Of a stretch of 64,000 bases of DNA, positions 34,269 to 43,161 are shown one piece after another. Made by a program: the position numbers and the translations under genes. The stretch covers positions 1 to 64,000 of the forward strand of contig JAEYKI010000018.1 in assembly GCA_023408315.1 (NCBI GenBank). The letters run 5' to 3'. How positions within the stretch are numbered: position 1 is the first letter of the stretch; each line of letters begins with the position of its first letter. The DNA comes from Bacillota bacterium (lineage in GTDB: Bacteria; Bacillota; Clostridia; Christensenellales; Christensenellaceae). The notes beneath the pieces are model-generated. The model was given only the letters and a program-made list of their open reading frames with translations, was not told the DNA's origin and searched no databases.

Positions 34269-34403
34269 TGTCACTCCATTTTGTTTTTTTTATTTATTAT
34301 CCCAAAATTATTCAAAGTAATTCAAAATGCGACCCGCGGGTTGTTACCCTAATTAAGCATGCGCAAAACTGCCGTTCACTCCACCTTTCTTTTAAAAGGC
34401 ACA

Positions 34404-34432
34404 CAAAAACCGGCTCCCAAAAGGTTGCCGGT
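34404..34432 (-). terminator. Intrinsic terminator of feoAB (recurring ACCGGC family)
   Basis: Minus-strand hairpin with ACCGGC and GCCGGT arms and a final GGGAGCCGGTTTTT. The same 3' half occurs in three other terminators of this window. Confidence 0.8.
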
Positions 34433-34490
34433 TATAGGGCGATACGCGCCGCGTTTTTTGAACCGCAGCCGCCAGCAGAAGAAAATAGTA

Positions 34491-36638
34491 TTACGCCAGC
34501 CCTAGCAAACGGGCAGCGGTTGCCACCAAAAAGCAGATGACCAAGCCGGTTGCGGTTGGCACGGCAAACGAAACCAGCGTCCACTTAAAGCTCTGCGTTT
34601 CTTTTTTTATGGTAAGGCAGGTGGTGGCGCACGGCCAGTGCATCAAAGAAAAAAGCATGGCGTTCACGGCGGTCAGCCAGGTCCATCCGTTTGATACAAG
34701 CAGCTCTTTCAGCTGGCCTACGCCGTCCAGCTCCGTCATGCTGCCGGTTGCCAGGTAGCTCATTATAATAATGGGAACCACAATCTCATTTGCGGGGAAT
34801 CCCAGTATAAACGCCATCAGTATAAACCCGTCCAGCCCAATCGCGTGCGCAAACGGGTTCAAAAAATTGGCGCAGTGCGCCAGCACGGATAAATCCCCAA
34901 CGTACAGGTTCGCCATTGCCCATATCACCAGCCCTGCGGGCGCGGCCACCATTACCGCGCGCCCCAGCACAAACAGTGTCCGGTCCATTACGGAGCGCAC
35001 GAGTATTTTGCCCACCTGCGGCTTTCTGTATGGCGGCAATTCCAGCGTAAAGCTGGAGGGTATTCCTTTGAGTATAGTTTTGGAAAGCAGCCTGGATATT
35101 TGCAGCGTCATTACAACGCCAAGCACAATCACGCCGGTGAGTATCAGGGTGGACACAATGGACTGAAAAGGGCTTGCCACGACGCCCACAAAAAACATGG
35201 AGATGATCGCAATCAGTGTGGGGAACCGCCCGTTACAGGGCACAAAATTGTTCGTAATGGTCGCAATCAGCCTTTCGCGCGGTGAATCTATAATGCGGCA
35301 GCCAATCACCCCCGCTGCGTTGCAACCAAATCCCATGCACATTGTAAGCGCCTGCTTGCCGCACGCGCACGCTTTTTTAAAAAATTTATCCAGGTTAAAG
35401 GCAATGCGGGGCAAATAACCCAGATCCTCCAGCAGTGTGAAAAGCGGAAAGAATATCGCCATGGGCGGAAGCATAACGGATATCACCCACGCAAGCGTTT
35501 TATACACGCCCAAAACAAGTATATCGCTCATCCACTGCGCGGTGCCAATCCAGCTCAAAAATTCAGCCAGCCGGTCCTGTACCCAAAAAAGGCCGTCCGC
35601 CAACAATCCCGAAGGCACATTGGCTCCCGTAATGGTGATCCAGAAAACGCCCAGCAGCAGCAATACCATAATGGGTATGCCAAACTTTTTGGACGTTAAA
35701 TATTTGTCTATTTTGCGGTCGGTCTGGTTATAGTTTTTGTTTTCAACCAAAACAACCCCGCGGCATATGTCCTCTGCGGTCCCAACAAGCCGGGATACAA
35801 TCCGGTCCCTGAAGCCGTCCGCGTCTATGCCCTGTTCCCGCAGCCCGGCTTTTTGCCGGTTGATTATTTCTCCTATTTCCCTGTTGTGCGCAAGGTCCAG
35901 ATGCAAAAACCGCGCCATCGCCCCCAAAAGGGACGCATCCCCCTCCAGCAGCCGGATGGCCGCCCACCTGGCATGCAGCCTATCTTCCAGCAAGGGGGCA
36001 ATCGCTCCCTCCAGGCAGGATACGGCCTTCTCAATCTCCGGCCCGTATGTTACGGTTATGGGTTTTGCGCCGGTTTTTCCGGAAACCCGCTGTATTGCCT
36101 CCATCAGCCCGTCCAGGCTGCTTTTTTTGGTGGCCGTGGTGCCCACCACCGGAACGCCCAGCTTTTTTTCCAGTTGCTGCAGGTTTATCCCAATGCCTTT
36201 GCGTTTGGCCTCATCCATTAAATTAACGCACACAACCACCTTGTTTGTAATCTCCAGCGTTTGCAGCACCAGGTTCAAATTCCTCTCCAGGCACGTTGCG
36301 TCCACTATAATCACCGTTGCGTCCGGCCCGCCAAAGCAGATAAAATCGCGGGCCACTTCCTCCTCCGCCGAATTCGCCATCAGGGAATACGTGCCCGGAA
36401 TATCCACCAGTATATAATTCTGTTTTTTATATGTATAGCTGCCCTGCGCGTTGGTCACCGTCTTTCCCGGCCAGTTTCCCGTGTGCTGGTTCAGGCCGGT
36501 CAGATTGTTGAATACGGTGCTTTTGCCCACATTCGGGTTACCGCCCAATGCGATAACCCGGTCTGTGGATGCAGCTTTTTTAATTTTTAGTTCCTGTTCC
36601 AAGACTCCGCTCCCGGTAGAGCGGTTTGTCAGACCCAT
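34491..36638 (-). CDS. feoB: Ferrous iron transport protein B
   Basis: 715 residues from the ATG at 36638 (MGLTNRS; GGAGGG eight bases upstream). The N-terminal G domain has G1 GGNPNVGKSTVFNNL near residue 32, G3 VDIPGTYSL near 78 and NLMDEAKRKG (G4) near 138, followed by a helical NFeoB linker. The membrane part begins near 325 and carries two Gate motifs, including ACGKQALTMCMGFGCNAAGV. It imports Fe(II) with GTP hydrolysis. It follows feoA by 25 bases and is divergent from a DtxR-like regulator gene. Confidence 0.95.
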   Translation of the reverse strand: MGLTNRSTGSGVLEQELKIKKAASTDRVIALGGNPNVGKSTVFNNLTGLNQHTGNWPGKTVTNAQGSYTYKKQNYILVDIPGTYSLMANSAEEEVARDFICFGGPDATVIIVDATCLERNLNLVLQTLEITNKVVVCVNLMDEAKRKGIGINLQQLEKKLGVPVVGTTATKKSSLDGLMEAIQRVSGKTGAKPITVTYGPEIEKAVSCLEGAIAPLLEDRLHARWAAIRLLEGDASLLGAMARFLHLDLAHNREIGEIINRQKAGLREQGIDADGFRDRIVSRLVGTAEDICRGVVLVENKNYNQTDRKIDKYLTSKKFGIPIMVLLLLGVFWITITGANVPSGLLADGLFWVQDRLAEFLSWIGTAQWMSDILVLGVYKTLAWVISVMLPPMAIFFPLFTLLEDLGYLPRIAFNLDKFFKKACACGKQALTMCMGFGCNAAGVIGCRIIDSPRERLIATITNNFVPCNGRFPTLIAIISMFFVGVVASPFQSIVSTLILTGVIVLGVVMTLQISRLLSKTILKGIPSSFTLELPPYRKPQVGKILVRSVMDRTLFVLGRAVMVAAPAGLVIWAMANLYVGDLSVLAHCANFLNPFAHAIGLDGFILMAFILGFPANEIVVPIIIMSYLATGSMTELDGVGQLKELLVSNGWTWLTAVNAMLFSLMHWPCATTCLTIKKETQSFKWTLVSFAVPTATGLVICFLVATAARLLGLA

Positions 36639-36663
36639 CCGTGTACCCTCCTGCAGATGTATT

Positions 36664-36903
36664 TTAAATCGCTTCCACCTGTATGGTAGACGCAATGTCC
36701 GCCCTCAGTGCAATCACCGCACCGCGTATCAGATATGCCACCGGGTCGCCGGAAGGGCTTATCTGGAGCGCTTCCACCACCGTATCGCCAACAAGCCCCA
36801 AATCCAGCATGCGCCTCCGCATAACGCCCTGCGTGTTCAGCTTTTTCACCCTGCCCAAACTGCCCAGGGGCAGTTCGCTTAAGGGTATTGTGTTTTCGTC
36901 CAT
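36664..36903 (-). CDS. feoA: Ferrous iron transport protein A
   Basis: 79 residues from the ATG at 36903 (MDENTIPLSELP; GGAGG nine bases upstream). Small SH3-like protein with LPLGSLGRVKKLN, MRRRMLDLGLVGDTVVEAL and the final strand PVAYLIRGAVIALR, all typical of FeoA. It binds FeoB in the cytoplasm and modulates its activity. First gene of feoAB. Confidence 0.92.
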   Translation of the reverse strand: MDENTIPLSELPLGSLGRVKKLNTQGVMRRRMLDLGLVGDTVVEALQISPSGDPVAYLIRGAVIALRADIASTIQVEAI

Positions 36904-36918
36904 ATCGCAAAACCTCCA

Positions 36919-36957
36919 AAGTTTAGTTAAGAGAAAAATTTTTTCCTGCCCTAAAGT
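36919..36957. promoter_or_regulatory. Imperfect palindrome between feoA and the DtxR-like regulator
   Basis: AGTTTAG and CTAAAGT ends flank an inner AAAAATTTTT core, giving an interrupted inverted repeat in the divergent promoter region. A DtxR/IdeR/MntR-type operator is a reasonable reading; the match to published boxes is only partial. Confidence 0.4.
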
Positions 36958-37017
36958 ATGGCAAATACTTCTCATGTGTTACTAATATAAATAAAAAAAA
37001 GGCTCTTGGTGGCTTGT

Positions 37018-37506
37018 ATGAACGATCAGTTTTATACCGTGCGCGGATACGAAATGAAAAATTACAATAAAAACGCAATCACCTCCTCCATGGAGGATTA
37101 TCTTGAAATGATCTACCGCAACAGCTTAAGCAAACCGTATATCCGAATCAACTCACTGGCGCAGATGCTGAACGTAAAAGATTCCTCCGCCACCAAGATG
37201 GTCCAGAAGCTTGGCCAGCTTGGCTTTGTAAACTATGAAAAGTACGGCATCATCACCCTTACAGAAAAAGGCGTGCAGCTTGGCCGCATACTGCTGAACA
37301 GGCATGCCGTGCTGGAAAACTTTCTGTATTTCATCGGCTGCACGCAGGACGCTCTTAGGCAAACCGAACTGATAGAGCATAATATCAGTTGGGAAACGCT
37401 GCAGAATATCCATATCCTGTACGATTTTATCAGCAGCGACCCGGACCTGCTTGCAAAATACAGCAGCTATAAAAAAACCAATGCAGAAACAAATAGCGGC
37501 CCCTGA
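37018..37506 (+). CDS. DtxR/MntR-family metal-dependent regulator
   Basis: 162 residues from the ATG at 37018; a TTG 12 bases earlier is possible. The N-terminal winged helix (about 20-80) matches the family: SSMEDYLEMIYRN, IRINSLAQMLNVKDSSATKMVQKLGQLGFV and NYEKYGIITLTEKG. The dimerisation/metal domain follows (RHAVLENFLYFIGC, ELIEHNISWETLQNI), with His and Glu in typical places (LIEHNIS). No SH3 domain. It is divergent from feoAB with a palindrome between, so repression of iron uptake by Fe(II) or Mn(II) is likely. Confidence 0.85.
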   Translation: MNDQFYTVRGYEMKNYNKNAITSSMEDYLEMIYRNSLSKPYIRINSLAQMLNVKDSSATKMVQKLGQLGFVNYEKYGIITLTEKGVQLGRILLNRHAVLENFLYFIGCTQDALRQTELIEHNISWETLQNIHILYDFISSDPDLLAKYSSYKKTNAETNSGP

Positions 37507-37517
37507 CGCATTGCAAC

Positions 37518-37548
37518 AAAAAACCGGCTCCCCCGCAGGTTCACCGGC
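37518..37548 (-). terminator. Terminator of the 77-aa gene (recurring ACCGGC family)
   Basis: Minus-strand GCCGGT...GGGGGAGCCGGT hairpin, held by CCGG pairs and G-T wobbles, followed by TTTT. Confidence 0.65.
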
Positions 37549-37560
37549 AGCCGCGCCCAT

Positions 37561-37794
37561 TCAGTGCAGCGTCATGTTCTTCAATTCCCTCAGCATGGAT
37601 TCCCCGTCCTGTATATGCTCCTGCAAATGGCCTGCCTGCTTTGCATCGCCGTTTTTCTGCAGTTCGGAGAGTTCAATCCTGTGCGCGTCAAGGGAGCCTT
37701 TCACATCGTTATACAGTTCCACGGCGGCGCCAAAATCCAAATGGTCGGTCGCCTTCAACTGGTTAAACCGGTTCTTTAAACTGGAACAGCTCAT
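37561..37794 (-). CDS. Small helical hypothetical protein, 77 aa
   Basis: ATG at 37794 (MSCSSLKNRFNQLKAT) with GAGGTGAG upstream. The product is charged and predicted to be two long helices (LDFGAAVELYNDVKGSLDAH and ELQKNGDAKQAGHLQEH), probably a helical hairpin. No Cys clusters, signal peptide or membrane segment. It follows the unknown 204-aa gene by 67 bases on the same strand. No family recognised. Confidence 0.6.
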   Translation of the reverse strand: MSCSSLKNRFNQLKATDHLDFGAAVELYNDVKGSLDAHRIELSELQKNGDAKQAGHLQEHIQDGESMLRELKNMTLH

Positions 37795-37861
37795 ACTTCT
37801 CACCTCTTGAATCAAGTTATTATTACTATTTCCAATCCGGAGCGTATCATACCCCGCAGCG

Positions 37862-38476
37862 TCAGTCTTCAAAAGGAAACCGCAGCGCCAGTGAGGCCAG
37901 ATTAAAGTTGATGGGGTCTTCCGTCACGTAGTTGTTGTTCGCAAAGAACAGGCCCGGGTGATTTTCCAGCCTGTTCAATACAAACAATATGTAATAATTA
38001 AGGGGCGTAATATTCACCGTGTATGAAAACGCGTTTAATATGGCGGTGGAATTGGACACGATAACAGACAGCGAAGGTATAAAATCCATCAGGACCTCCG
38101 GCTTTTTCTTTAGCATCCCGCATATAAATTCATTCGCCTTTTTGTCGGAATGAATTTTATTTTTGTCCGAATGCCGGATATTTCCCATTTGCACCTCATG
38201 GATATACAGCCCGATTATGTACGTTGCCATGCTGACCTGCAGGTTGGTGATGGCGCTTGTGTTGCCCAGCGAACAGCAGCCGCAGGCAAGGCCCCCCTGG
38301 CTGCCCGCATTGCGGCTGATTATGGATGCGGAAGACGTGCTTATGAAATAATACACCCTGTTGATGTTTCTGAAAATCAATTCGCCGTCTATAACAATGG
38401 GATCAATATTCCCCAAAAACGCGCTGCAGGGCGGAACCTCTCCACCGGCGTATGGATTGTATTGTTCAGACTTCAT
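37862..38476 (-). CDS. Hypothetical protein, 204 aa
   Basis: The ATG at 38476 (MKSEQYNPYAGG) is chosen because GGTGAGGG lies just upstream; the open frame reaches 38602, so ATGs at 38488 or 38524 are possible. Visible features are a Gly/Cys-rich patch (QGGLACGCCSLGN near residue 60) and hydrophobic segments near 70-85 and 165-180 (INPLNYYILFVL-like), not clearly membrane-spanning. Function unknown. The sequence is conserved-looking in codon use but I recognise no family. A spore-coat or inclusion protein cannot be excluded. Confidence 0.55.
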   Translation of the reverse strand: MKSEQYNPYAGGEVPPCSAFLGNIDPIVIDGELIFRNINRVYYFISTSSASIISRNAGSQGGLACGCCSLGNTSAITNLQVSMATYIIGLYIHEVQMGNIRHSDKNKIHSDKKANEFICGMLKKKPEVLMDFIPSLSVIVSNSTAILNAFSYTVNITPLNYYILFVLNRLENHPGLFFANNNYVTEDPINFNLASLALRFPFED

Positions 38477-38585
38477 ATCCCTCACCATAATTTTGCGGAT
38501 GTTTTTTAAAAGTTTCAAAGCCATGCTACACAATATGCCGGTTTGTGCCTTTGTGTTTTCCCTACGGACGCGGCCTCCCACATAT

Positions 38586-38611
38586 AAAAAAGGCCCGCCC
38601 AAACAGGCTTG
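38586..38611 (-). terminator. Probable terminator of the HAD hydrolase gene
   Basis: Minus-strand AAGCC...GGGCCTT imperfect hairpin followed by TTTT; 40 bases past the HAD stop codon. Confidence 0.5.
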
Positions 38612-38650
38612 CCAAACTGTATTGTAAAACCGGGGGCCGTTGCGCCCCGC

Positions 38651-39307
38651 CTAACGCCCCAGCGCATGCAGCAGGCGGATAACATGCGTTAATGCCGGAA
38701 GCTTTGCAAACAGCATCGCCTCCGTTGCTTCATCCGGCACGGCCAGGTCCGGTATCATCACGGGCTTCATTCCGGCCAGGTATGCCGACTGTACTCCTGC
38801 CGGAGAATCTTCCAGCGCGATGCATTCGCACGGGGCAACGCCCAGTATTTCGCACGCCTTCAGGTAAATATCCGGCTCCGGTTTTCCGCGCGCAATCATT
38901 TCTCCGCAAACAATCCCTTCAAAAAAATCGGCAATCCCCGCATTTTCAAAGTAAAGCATTGCTTTTTCTTTCTCGCTGGATGTAGCCACCGTCATTTTAT
39001 AACCGTTTGTTTTTAAAAAATTCAATAAAGCAGCAAGGCCCGGCTTTACGGGCACGCCCTCCCTCTCTATGCGGCTGCGCACATGCGCGTCCCGCGTGTT
39101 CCGCACGCTGTAAAAGTCAAACGCAGGCCCCAGCGCGTCCATAAAAACGCGTTTGGTGTCCTCCGCGTTCAGGCCCAGCGTCTGCACAACCAGGCTGGAA
39201 TCCACAGTATATCCGGCCTGCCCGCCCGCAACCTGCCACGCTTCCAAAACAAGCCTTTCCGTATCAAACATCAGGCCGTCCATATCAAATACAATGCCCC
39301 TTATCAT
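38651..39307 (-). CDS. HAD-superfamily hydrolase, beta-phosphoglucomutase-like
   Basis: 218 residues. Motif I is VFDMDGLMFDTE (residues 6-17), with the nucleophile and acid Asp; motif II is the Thr of VATSSEKEKA near 108; motif III is the Lys of ARGKPEPDIYL near 144; motif IV is ALEDSPAG near 168. A helical cap lies between motifs I and II (subclass IA). Such proteins are phosphatases or phosphoglucomutases acting on small sugar phosphates; the substrate cannot be read from the sequence. Single gene. Confidence 0.9.
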   Translation of the reverse strand: MIRGIVFDMDGLMFDTERLVLEAWQVAGGQAGYTVDSSLVVQTLGLNAEDTKRVFMDALGPAFDFYSVRNTRDAHVRSRIEREGVPVKPGLAALLNFLKTNGYKMTVATSSEKEKAMLYFENAGIADFFEGIVCGEMIARGKPEPDIYLKACEILGVAPCECIALEDSPAGVQSAYLAGMKPVMIPDLAVPDEATEAMLFAKLPALTHVIRLLHALGR

Positions 39308-39440
39308 GGTTCCCCCGCACTTTTTTAATTCATACGCCTATTATAATTCATTCACCTGCGCCGGTCTATGGGCCTCATCCCCGGCGCCGTCCGCTTCAAT
39401 CCTATGCGCAGGCGCCGTTTGCCTTCAAATGCATCCGCAA

Positions 39441-39477
39441 AAAATAAAAAGCGCCCATTCGCTTCCGTTTGGGTGCT
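39441..39477 (-). terminator. Terminator of the double peptidoglycan-binding gene
   Basis: Minus-strand AGCACCC...GGGCGCT imperfect hairpin followed by TTTTTATTTT, 23 bases past the stop codon at 39500. Confidence 0.7.
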
Positions 39478-39499
39478 TTGGCCTTCTATTATCTGTGTA

Positions 39500-39964
39500 T
39501 CAATATGCCATCGCCGCAACCGTATTACTCTGAAATTGGGGATCCTCAAACCATGCGTTCCAGCACTCCCGGCCCCATATGCCGTCCGCTCTTAGGCCTC
39601 TGGCCCGCTGGAATATCTCTACAGTAATCTGCATGTCAACGCCATAGAGTCCATCCGGCTTAAAACGGAAAAAGCCTTTGCCGTGCAAAAACGCCTGCGC
39701 CAGTTTAAGCGCGCGTTCGCGGTTGCAACTGATGGTATCCCGGTTCAAAACAGGCGCAAGGCAATTCCATGCCTTGGCGTCTATGGCTGCGCCTGCATCC
39801 AAACCGCACTGCGCCTTAAACCGCAATACGGCCTGCTCCATCTCCTGGTCAAACAGATCATTTGCCTCAAGGCCGCCCGCTCCATAAGCTGTTAAAAGGC
39901 GGCGCGCAAATAAAACGTCTTCTCCTCTGCTGCCGGGTTTGATCTCATTCATCAAGACCGCCAT
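39500..39964 (-). CDS. Protein with two peptidoglycan-binding (PG_binding_1) domains
   Basis: 154 residues; ATG at 39964 with AAGGGGG nine bases upstream. Domain 1 (about 8-75) reads IKPGSRGEDVLFARRLLTAYG ... FDQEMEQAVLRFKAQCGLDA; domain 2 (about 85-145) reads ERALKLAQAFLHGKGFF ... ITVEIFQRARGLRADGIWG. There is no signal peptide and no catalytic domain, so it may be a cytoplasmic or mother-cell targeting factor, or be exported by another route. It is a single-gene unit. Confidence 0.8.
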   Translation of the reverse strand: MAVLMNEIKPGSRGEDVLFARRLLTAYGAGGLEANDLFDQEMEQAVLRFKAQCGLDAGAAIDAKAWNCLAPVLNRDTISCNRERALKLAQAFLHGKGFFRFKPDGLYGVDMQITVEIFQRARGLRADGIWGRECWNAWFEDPQFQSNTVAAMAY

Positions 39965-40240
39965 AATAAAAATCCCCCTTTTAATATGCGTTTACCCTTT
40001 CACTGGCTTTTTATATTTCTGCCGCTCCCTTGCGTTCAATTATACAATTCATTTGTGCCTGTACTGTTGCCAATCCGTAGCCGTGTTCTAAAATTGATGT
40101 GTTTAATATAGTATGGTATGCTATTACTATAAGCAATCCCACAAAAAAACGATTGCAAAAAACTATTCATTTTTTAAATTTTTTATACACTTTATATTTA
40201 AAGTGAAAAATATATTTTAATATCCTGCATACTGGCCATT
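39965..40240. other. AT-rich intergenic region
   Basis: No gene seen. It includes a short inverted repeat CACTTTA-TATT-TAAAGTG at 40188-40205. The promoter of the minus gene ending at 39500 must lie near 39970-40030, but no consensus stands out. Confidence 0.4.
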
Positions 40241-40275
40241 AAAAAAACCGGCTCCCCCAAAAAGGCTTACCGGTT
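40241..40275 (-). terminator. Terminator of the glucosaminidase gene (recurring ACCGGC family)
   Basis: Minus-strand AACCGG...CCGGTT hairpin ending GGGGGAGCCGGTTTTTTT, about 90 bases past the stop codon. Confidence 0.75.
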
Positions 40276-40367
40276 CATTGAACTAGACAAACTGGATTGA
40301 TACTAGATACAAAAATTATTTTTTAAAACCAAGTGTATCCATAAAAAAATTAAAATGCTTTTACGGC

Positions 40368-41690
40368 CTACCCATTGTATTGCGCTATCAGGTCCTGCAT
40401 CATATCCGTTACTCTTGTTGCCCATGTATCGCCTCCGCTGTATTTTTTTCCAATTTCCGAAACGGTGGTCAGCCCTTCGTTGATATACTTTGTGCGCAGC
40501 AGGCTAAACATATATTCAACGCATTCCTCCTTGGTTGCGAACACTTTGAATCCCCCTGTTGCCTGTTTTATTCCGCCAAGGTTGTTTTGGTGCTGCGCCA
40601 AATTGCTTGTCCCGTTCCCGCTCTCATAATTAATGATAGACAATACAAATAATGAATTAATTTTATATTGCGCTTCCCCGTTGTAAAGCGCCTCTCCCAG
40701 CCCTTTTAGGGCAGAGGGCAGCACCGCTTCCAGCCTGGATGGCTTCAAGTTGGTTTTTTGCGTGATATTGCCGGACAAATTTACACTGGTGCTTTCACTG
40801 CTTTCGCTGCTTTTGCTGCCGGAAGCTTGCGCATATTTTTTTGCTTTGCTGCTGAAGAGTACTTCCTTTGTGCTCTTGCCAACCGTACCGTCCGCCGACA
40901 GCCCGTTCCTTTCCTGAAATTTCTCAACCGCGGTTTTTACGCCTTCTGTAAAAGTGGAAGGAGCAGAATTCAGGTAACCCAGTTCGCGCAGCCGGTACGT
41001 AATATCCTCTACGTCCGCGCCCTGCGCCCCCAAACCAACTGAATACAGCGGAGCAGTTGGCGAGATCAGCATTGTATATGTTTCAGATCCCACACAGCCG
41101 TCTGTGGGCAATCCTGCCGCGCGCTGAAAACTTATTACAGCCGCCTGGGTTAAGGGGCCATACAATTCAGTTGGCGTTGCCTCGTTCAAATAACTCAGAT
41201 CCATGAGCCTCTGCTGTATTAAAGCAACAAGAGGGTCGGTCATGCCTTTTTGAAAAACCATGCTGCCCAATATGCCGGATTCAGAAGAATCGGAAACCGA
41301 TGGCGAAGAAACCGGAGCCGCGGACGGCTCCAAAGAAGCCAAAGCGGACGCAGACGGCTCCGCGGAAACCGAAGCCGCATCCGGCGCAAAAGAAGTTTGG
41401 GAGGCGGGATCCTTGCCCGCCTCGTACACGGCCATTGCCTGCCGGGTATCGCCGCTGCCGTTTCCGGGCAAAAATAAAGAGACGGCGGTTATGGTTACAG
41501 CAACCGCAGCGCACGAAAGTATAAGCACCCTTCGCTGAATCCGTCCAAATGCACGCTTGCCCGCCCGTTCCGGCTTTGGATTCCCCTGCTCCCGTACCGC
41601 AGGCCCGAATGCTCTTTGAAATGGTTCGCCCCGTTCTTCACGCTTGCTTTGTCCATATGTTCTTATAATTCGGCTCAATCCCCTTGCCAT
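40368..41690 (-). CDS. Membrane-anchored glucosaminidase with two PG-binding domains
   Basis: 440 residues. A basic cytoplasmic N-terminus (1-52) and one membrane helix (about 53-75) are followed by a Ser/Ala/Pro linker, two PG_binding_1 domains (about 150-210, DPLVALIQQRLMDLSYLN; about 220-280, DVEDITYRLRELGYLNSA), a Ser/Lys linker and a C-terminal glucosaminidase (Glyco_hydro_73-like) domain, about 315-440. Catalytic-region marks are SLFVLSIINYESGNGTSNLA (Glu in YESGNG) and NNLGGIKQATGGFKVFATKEECVEYM. It would cut GlcNAc-MurNAc bonds at the cell surface. Layout is the same as the NlpC/P60 protein at 50925-52037, with a different enzyme domain. Confidence 0.88.
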   Translation of the reverse strand: MARGLSRIIRTYGQSKREERGEPFQRAFGPAVREQGNPKPERAGKRAFGRIQRRVLILSCAAVAVTITAVSLFLPGNGSGDTRQAMAVYEAGKDPASQTSFAPDAASVSAEPSASALASLEPSAAPVSSPSVSDSSESGILGSMVFQKGMTDPLVALIQQRLMDLSYLNEATPTELYGPLTQAAVISFQRAAGLPTDGCVGSETYTMLISPTAPLYSVGLGAQGADVEDITYRLRELGYLNSAPSTFTEGVKTAVEKFQERNGLSADGTVGKSTKEVLFSSKAKKYAQASGSKSSESSESTSVNLSGNITQKTNLKPSRLEAVLPSALKGLGEALYNGEAQYKINSLFVLSIINYESGNGTSNLAQHQNNLGGIKQATGGFKVFATKEECVEYMFSLLRTKYINEGLTTVSEIGKKYSGGDTWATRVTDMMQDLIAQYNG

Positions 41691-41879
41691 TTAAAATCCG
41701 GCTTTTTTTATACAGCCGTTTTGTTATAACAATTCCAGAATACAATTATATCATAAAACGTTTCATCATGTAATTCTCTAAATATTAACATACTATTAAT
41801 ATTACAACAGTTTTGTAACATATAAATAGAACGGCTCTTAATACCTATCAGAATTGTATTTTCAGCGGCGCCTGTATTT

Positions 41880-43043
41880 TTACGCCGTTTGTTTTAAAGC
41901 ATTTTTAAGAAAAAACGCGCATATGGTCAAAGCCAAAAGGCCAGCTCCAAAAATCGCAAAAAGCGTCTCGTAATTTGATGCGGCAACAACCGCTCCCCCA
42001 ATAGCTGTCCCAATCCCGCCACCGCCCATAAAGCAGAATGCAACCAAAGACATGGCGTATCCTCTTGCGTTTGGCGAAAATTCTGTGGCTATGGTCAGGA
42101 ATGTCGAGTGCGCAGTTATGAAGCCAAACCCCATCAGCCCCACCGCAACAATCACAGCAGCCAGGTAACTGCCCATAAACACCAGCATTAAATTGGAGAT
42201 AAATATCAAGCCAAGGCCAATTACCACTGCTTTGCTCCGGCCCATCCTGGCGGAGATTTTGCCGGTGCTCCTGCCCGCAACAAGCACCAGCACGCCAAAG
42301 GCTGTCATAACAAGCCCGATGAGTAAATTGTTAAGGCCAAAAGACTGCTTGATAAAACCCCCTATGAACGAGAAGGACCCCAGCATGCAGATTCCTTCAA
42401 AAAGCAGCAGCAGATAAATAATACTGTTTGAAGGATTTTTAAGAATATCAATATAGGGCTTAAACGGCCTGCTCTGTTTGTTCTTTTCAGACGGTATCTT
42501 TTTTCCTATGGAAAACAACAGTATGGAAGAAACGGCGGCGATGCCGGCATAAATGCCAAATACGCCCCGCCAGTTCATAAAATACGCTATTGATCCGCCA
42601 ATGATCATACTGAGTGCCTGGCCTAAAAAAGTGAATCCAAGAAACGACCCAAGCGCGGACTGCCTCTCCTCCAGCGGGAACAGATCGCCTATCAATGCAA
42701 AAGAAACCGGTATAATGGCAGCGGCAAATACGCCGGTCAAAGCCCGGTATCCAGCCAAATCTGGAATGGCGACAGCCAACGAGCATAACGCGGTCGCAAG
42801 CGTAAACAAGGCTATGGCAAAAGTAATAACCTGCCTCTTTCCAAACCGCTCCGAAAGATACCCGTATATAATCTGAAACAGACCAAACGGCAGCATGTAG
42901 GCGGTAATCACAATAGAAGACGAAGCGATATGAACGTGCAAATCCTGTGCAATAGACGGCAGGATGGGCGATACCACCCAATTGTCGGCCTGCGCCACAA
43001 AACCGGCGAATCCAAGTATATAGATGATATTTTTTTTCGTCAT
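41880..43043 (-). CDS. MFS transporter (drug/metabolite efflux type)
   Basis: 387 residues, twelve membrane helices in two six-helix halves. Between helices 2 and 3 is GYLSERFGKRQVI, the MFS motif A (GxLxDRxGRR). GFTFLGQALSMIIGGSIAYFMNWRGVFGIYA fits the antiporter motif C region in helix 5. The first helix FAGFVAQADNWVVSPILPSIAQDL is typical of the DHA1 type. Start has GGGGAT seven bases upstream. The substrate is unknown. The tRNA-Leu gene lies directly upstream on the same strand. Confidence 0.88.
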   Translation of the reverse strand: MTKKNIIYILGFAGFVAQADNWVVSPILPSIAQDLHVHIASSSIVITAYMLPFGLFQIIYGYLSERFGKRQVITFAIALFTLATALCSLAVAIPDLAGYRALTGVFAAAIIPVSFALIGDLFPLEERQSALGSFLGFTFLGQALSMIIGGSIAYFMNWRGVFGIYAGIAAVSSILLFSIGKKIPSEKNKQSRPFKPYIDILKNPSNSIIYLLLLFEGICMLGSFSFIGGFIKQSFGLNNLLIGLVMTAFGVLVLVAGRSTGKISARMGRSKAVVIGLGLIFISNLMLVFMGSYLAAVIVAVGLMGFGFITAHSTFLTIATEFSPNARGYAMSLVAFCFMGGGGIGTAIGGAVVAASNYETLFAIFGAGLLALTICAFFLKNALKQTA

Positions 43044-43131
43044 AATTATAATCCCCTATCCACCAATATTTTTCTATCGTCTCCTGCATTTCTCCGGCTC
43101 CAAAGCCCACGGAAGCACTGTTTAAAAATAT

Positions 43132-43154
43132 AAAAAAACCGCCTAAAAGACGAT
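43132..43154 (-). terminator. Terminator of tRNA-Leu(GAG)
   Basis: Minus-strand ATCGTC-TTTTA-GGCGGT (with G-T pairs) followed by seven T, just downstream of the tRNA CCA end. Confidence 0.65.
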
Positions 43155-43161
43155 TTTTTAT

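Noticed and set aside
39352..39549. 65-codon minus frame ending ...RTAPGMRPIDRRR
   Set aside because: It spans the terminator of the PG-binding gene and overlaps that gene's 3' end; no start signal or family.
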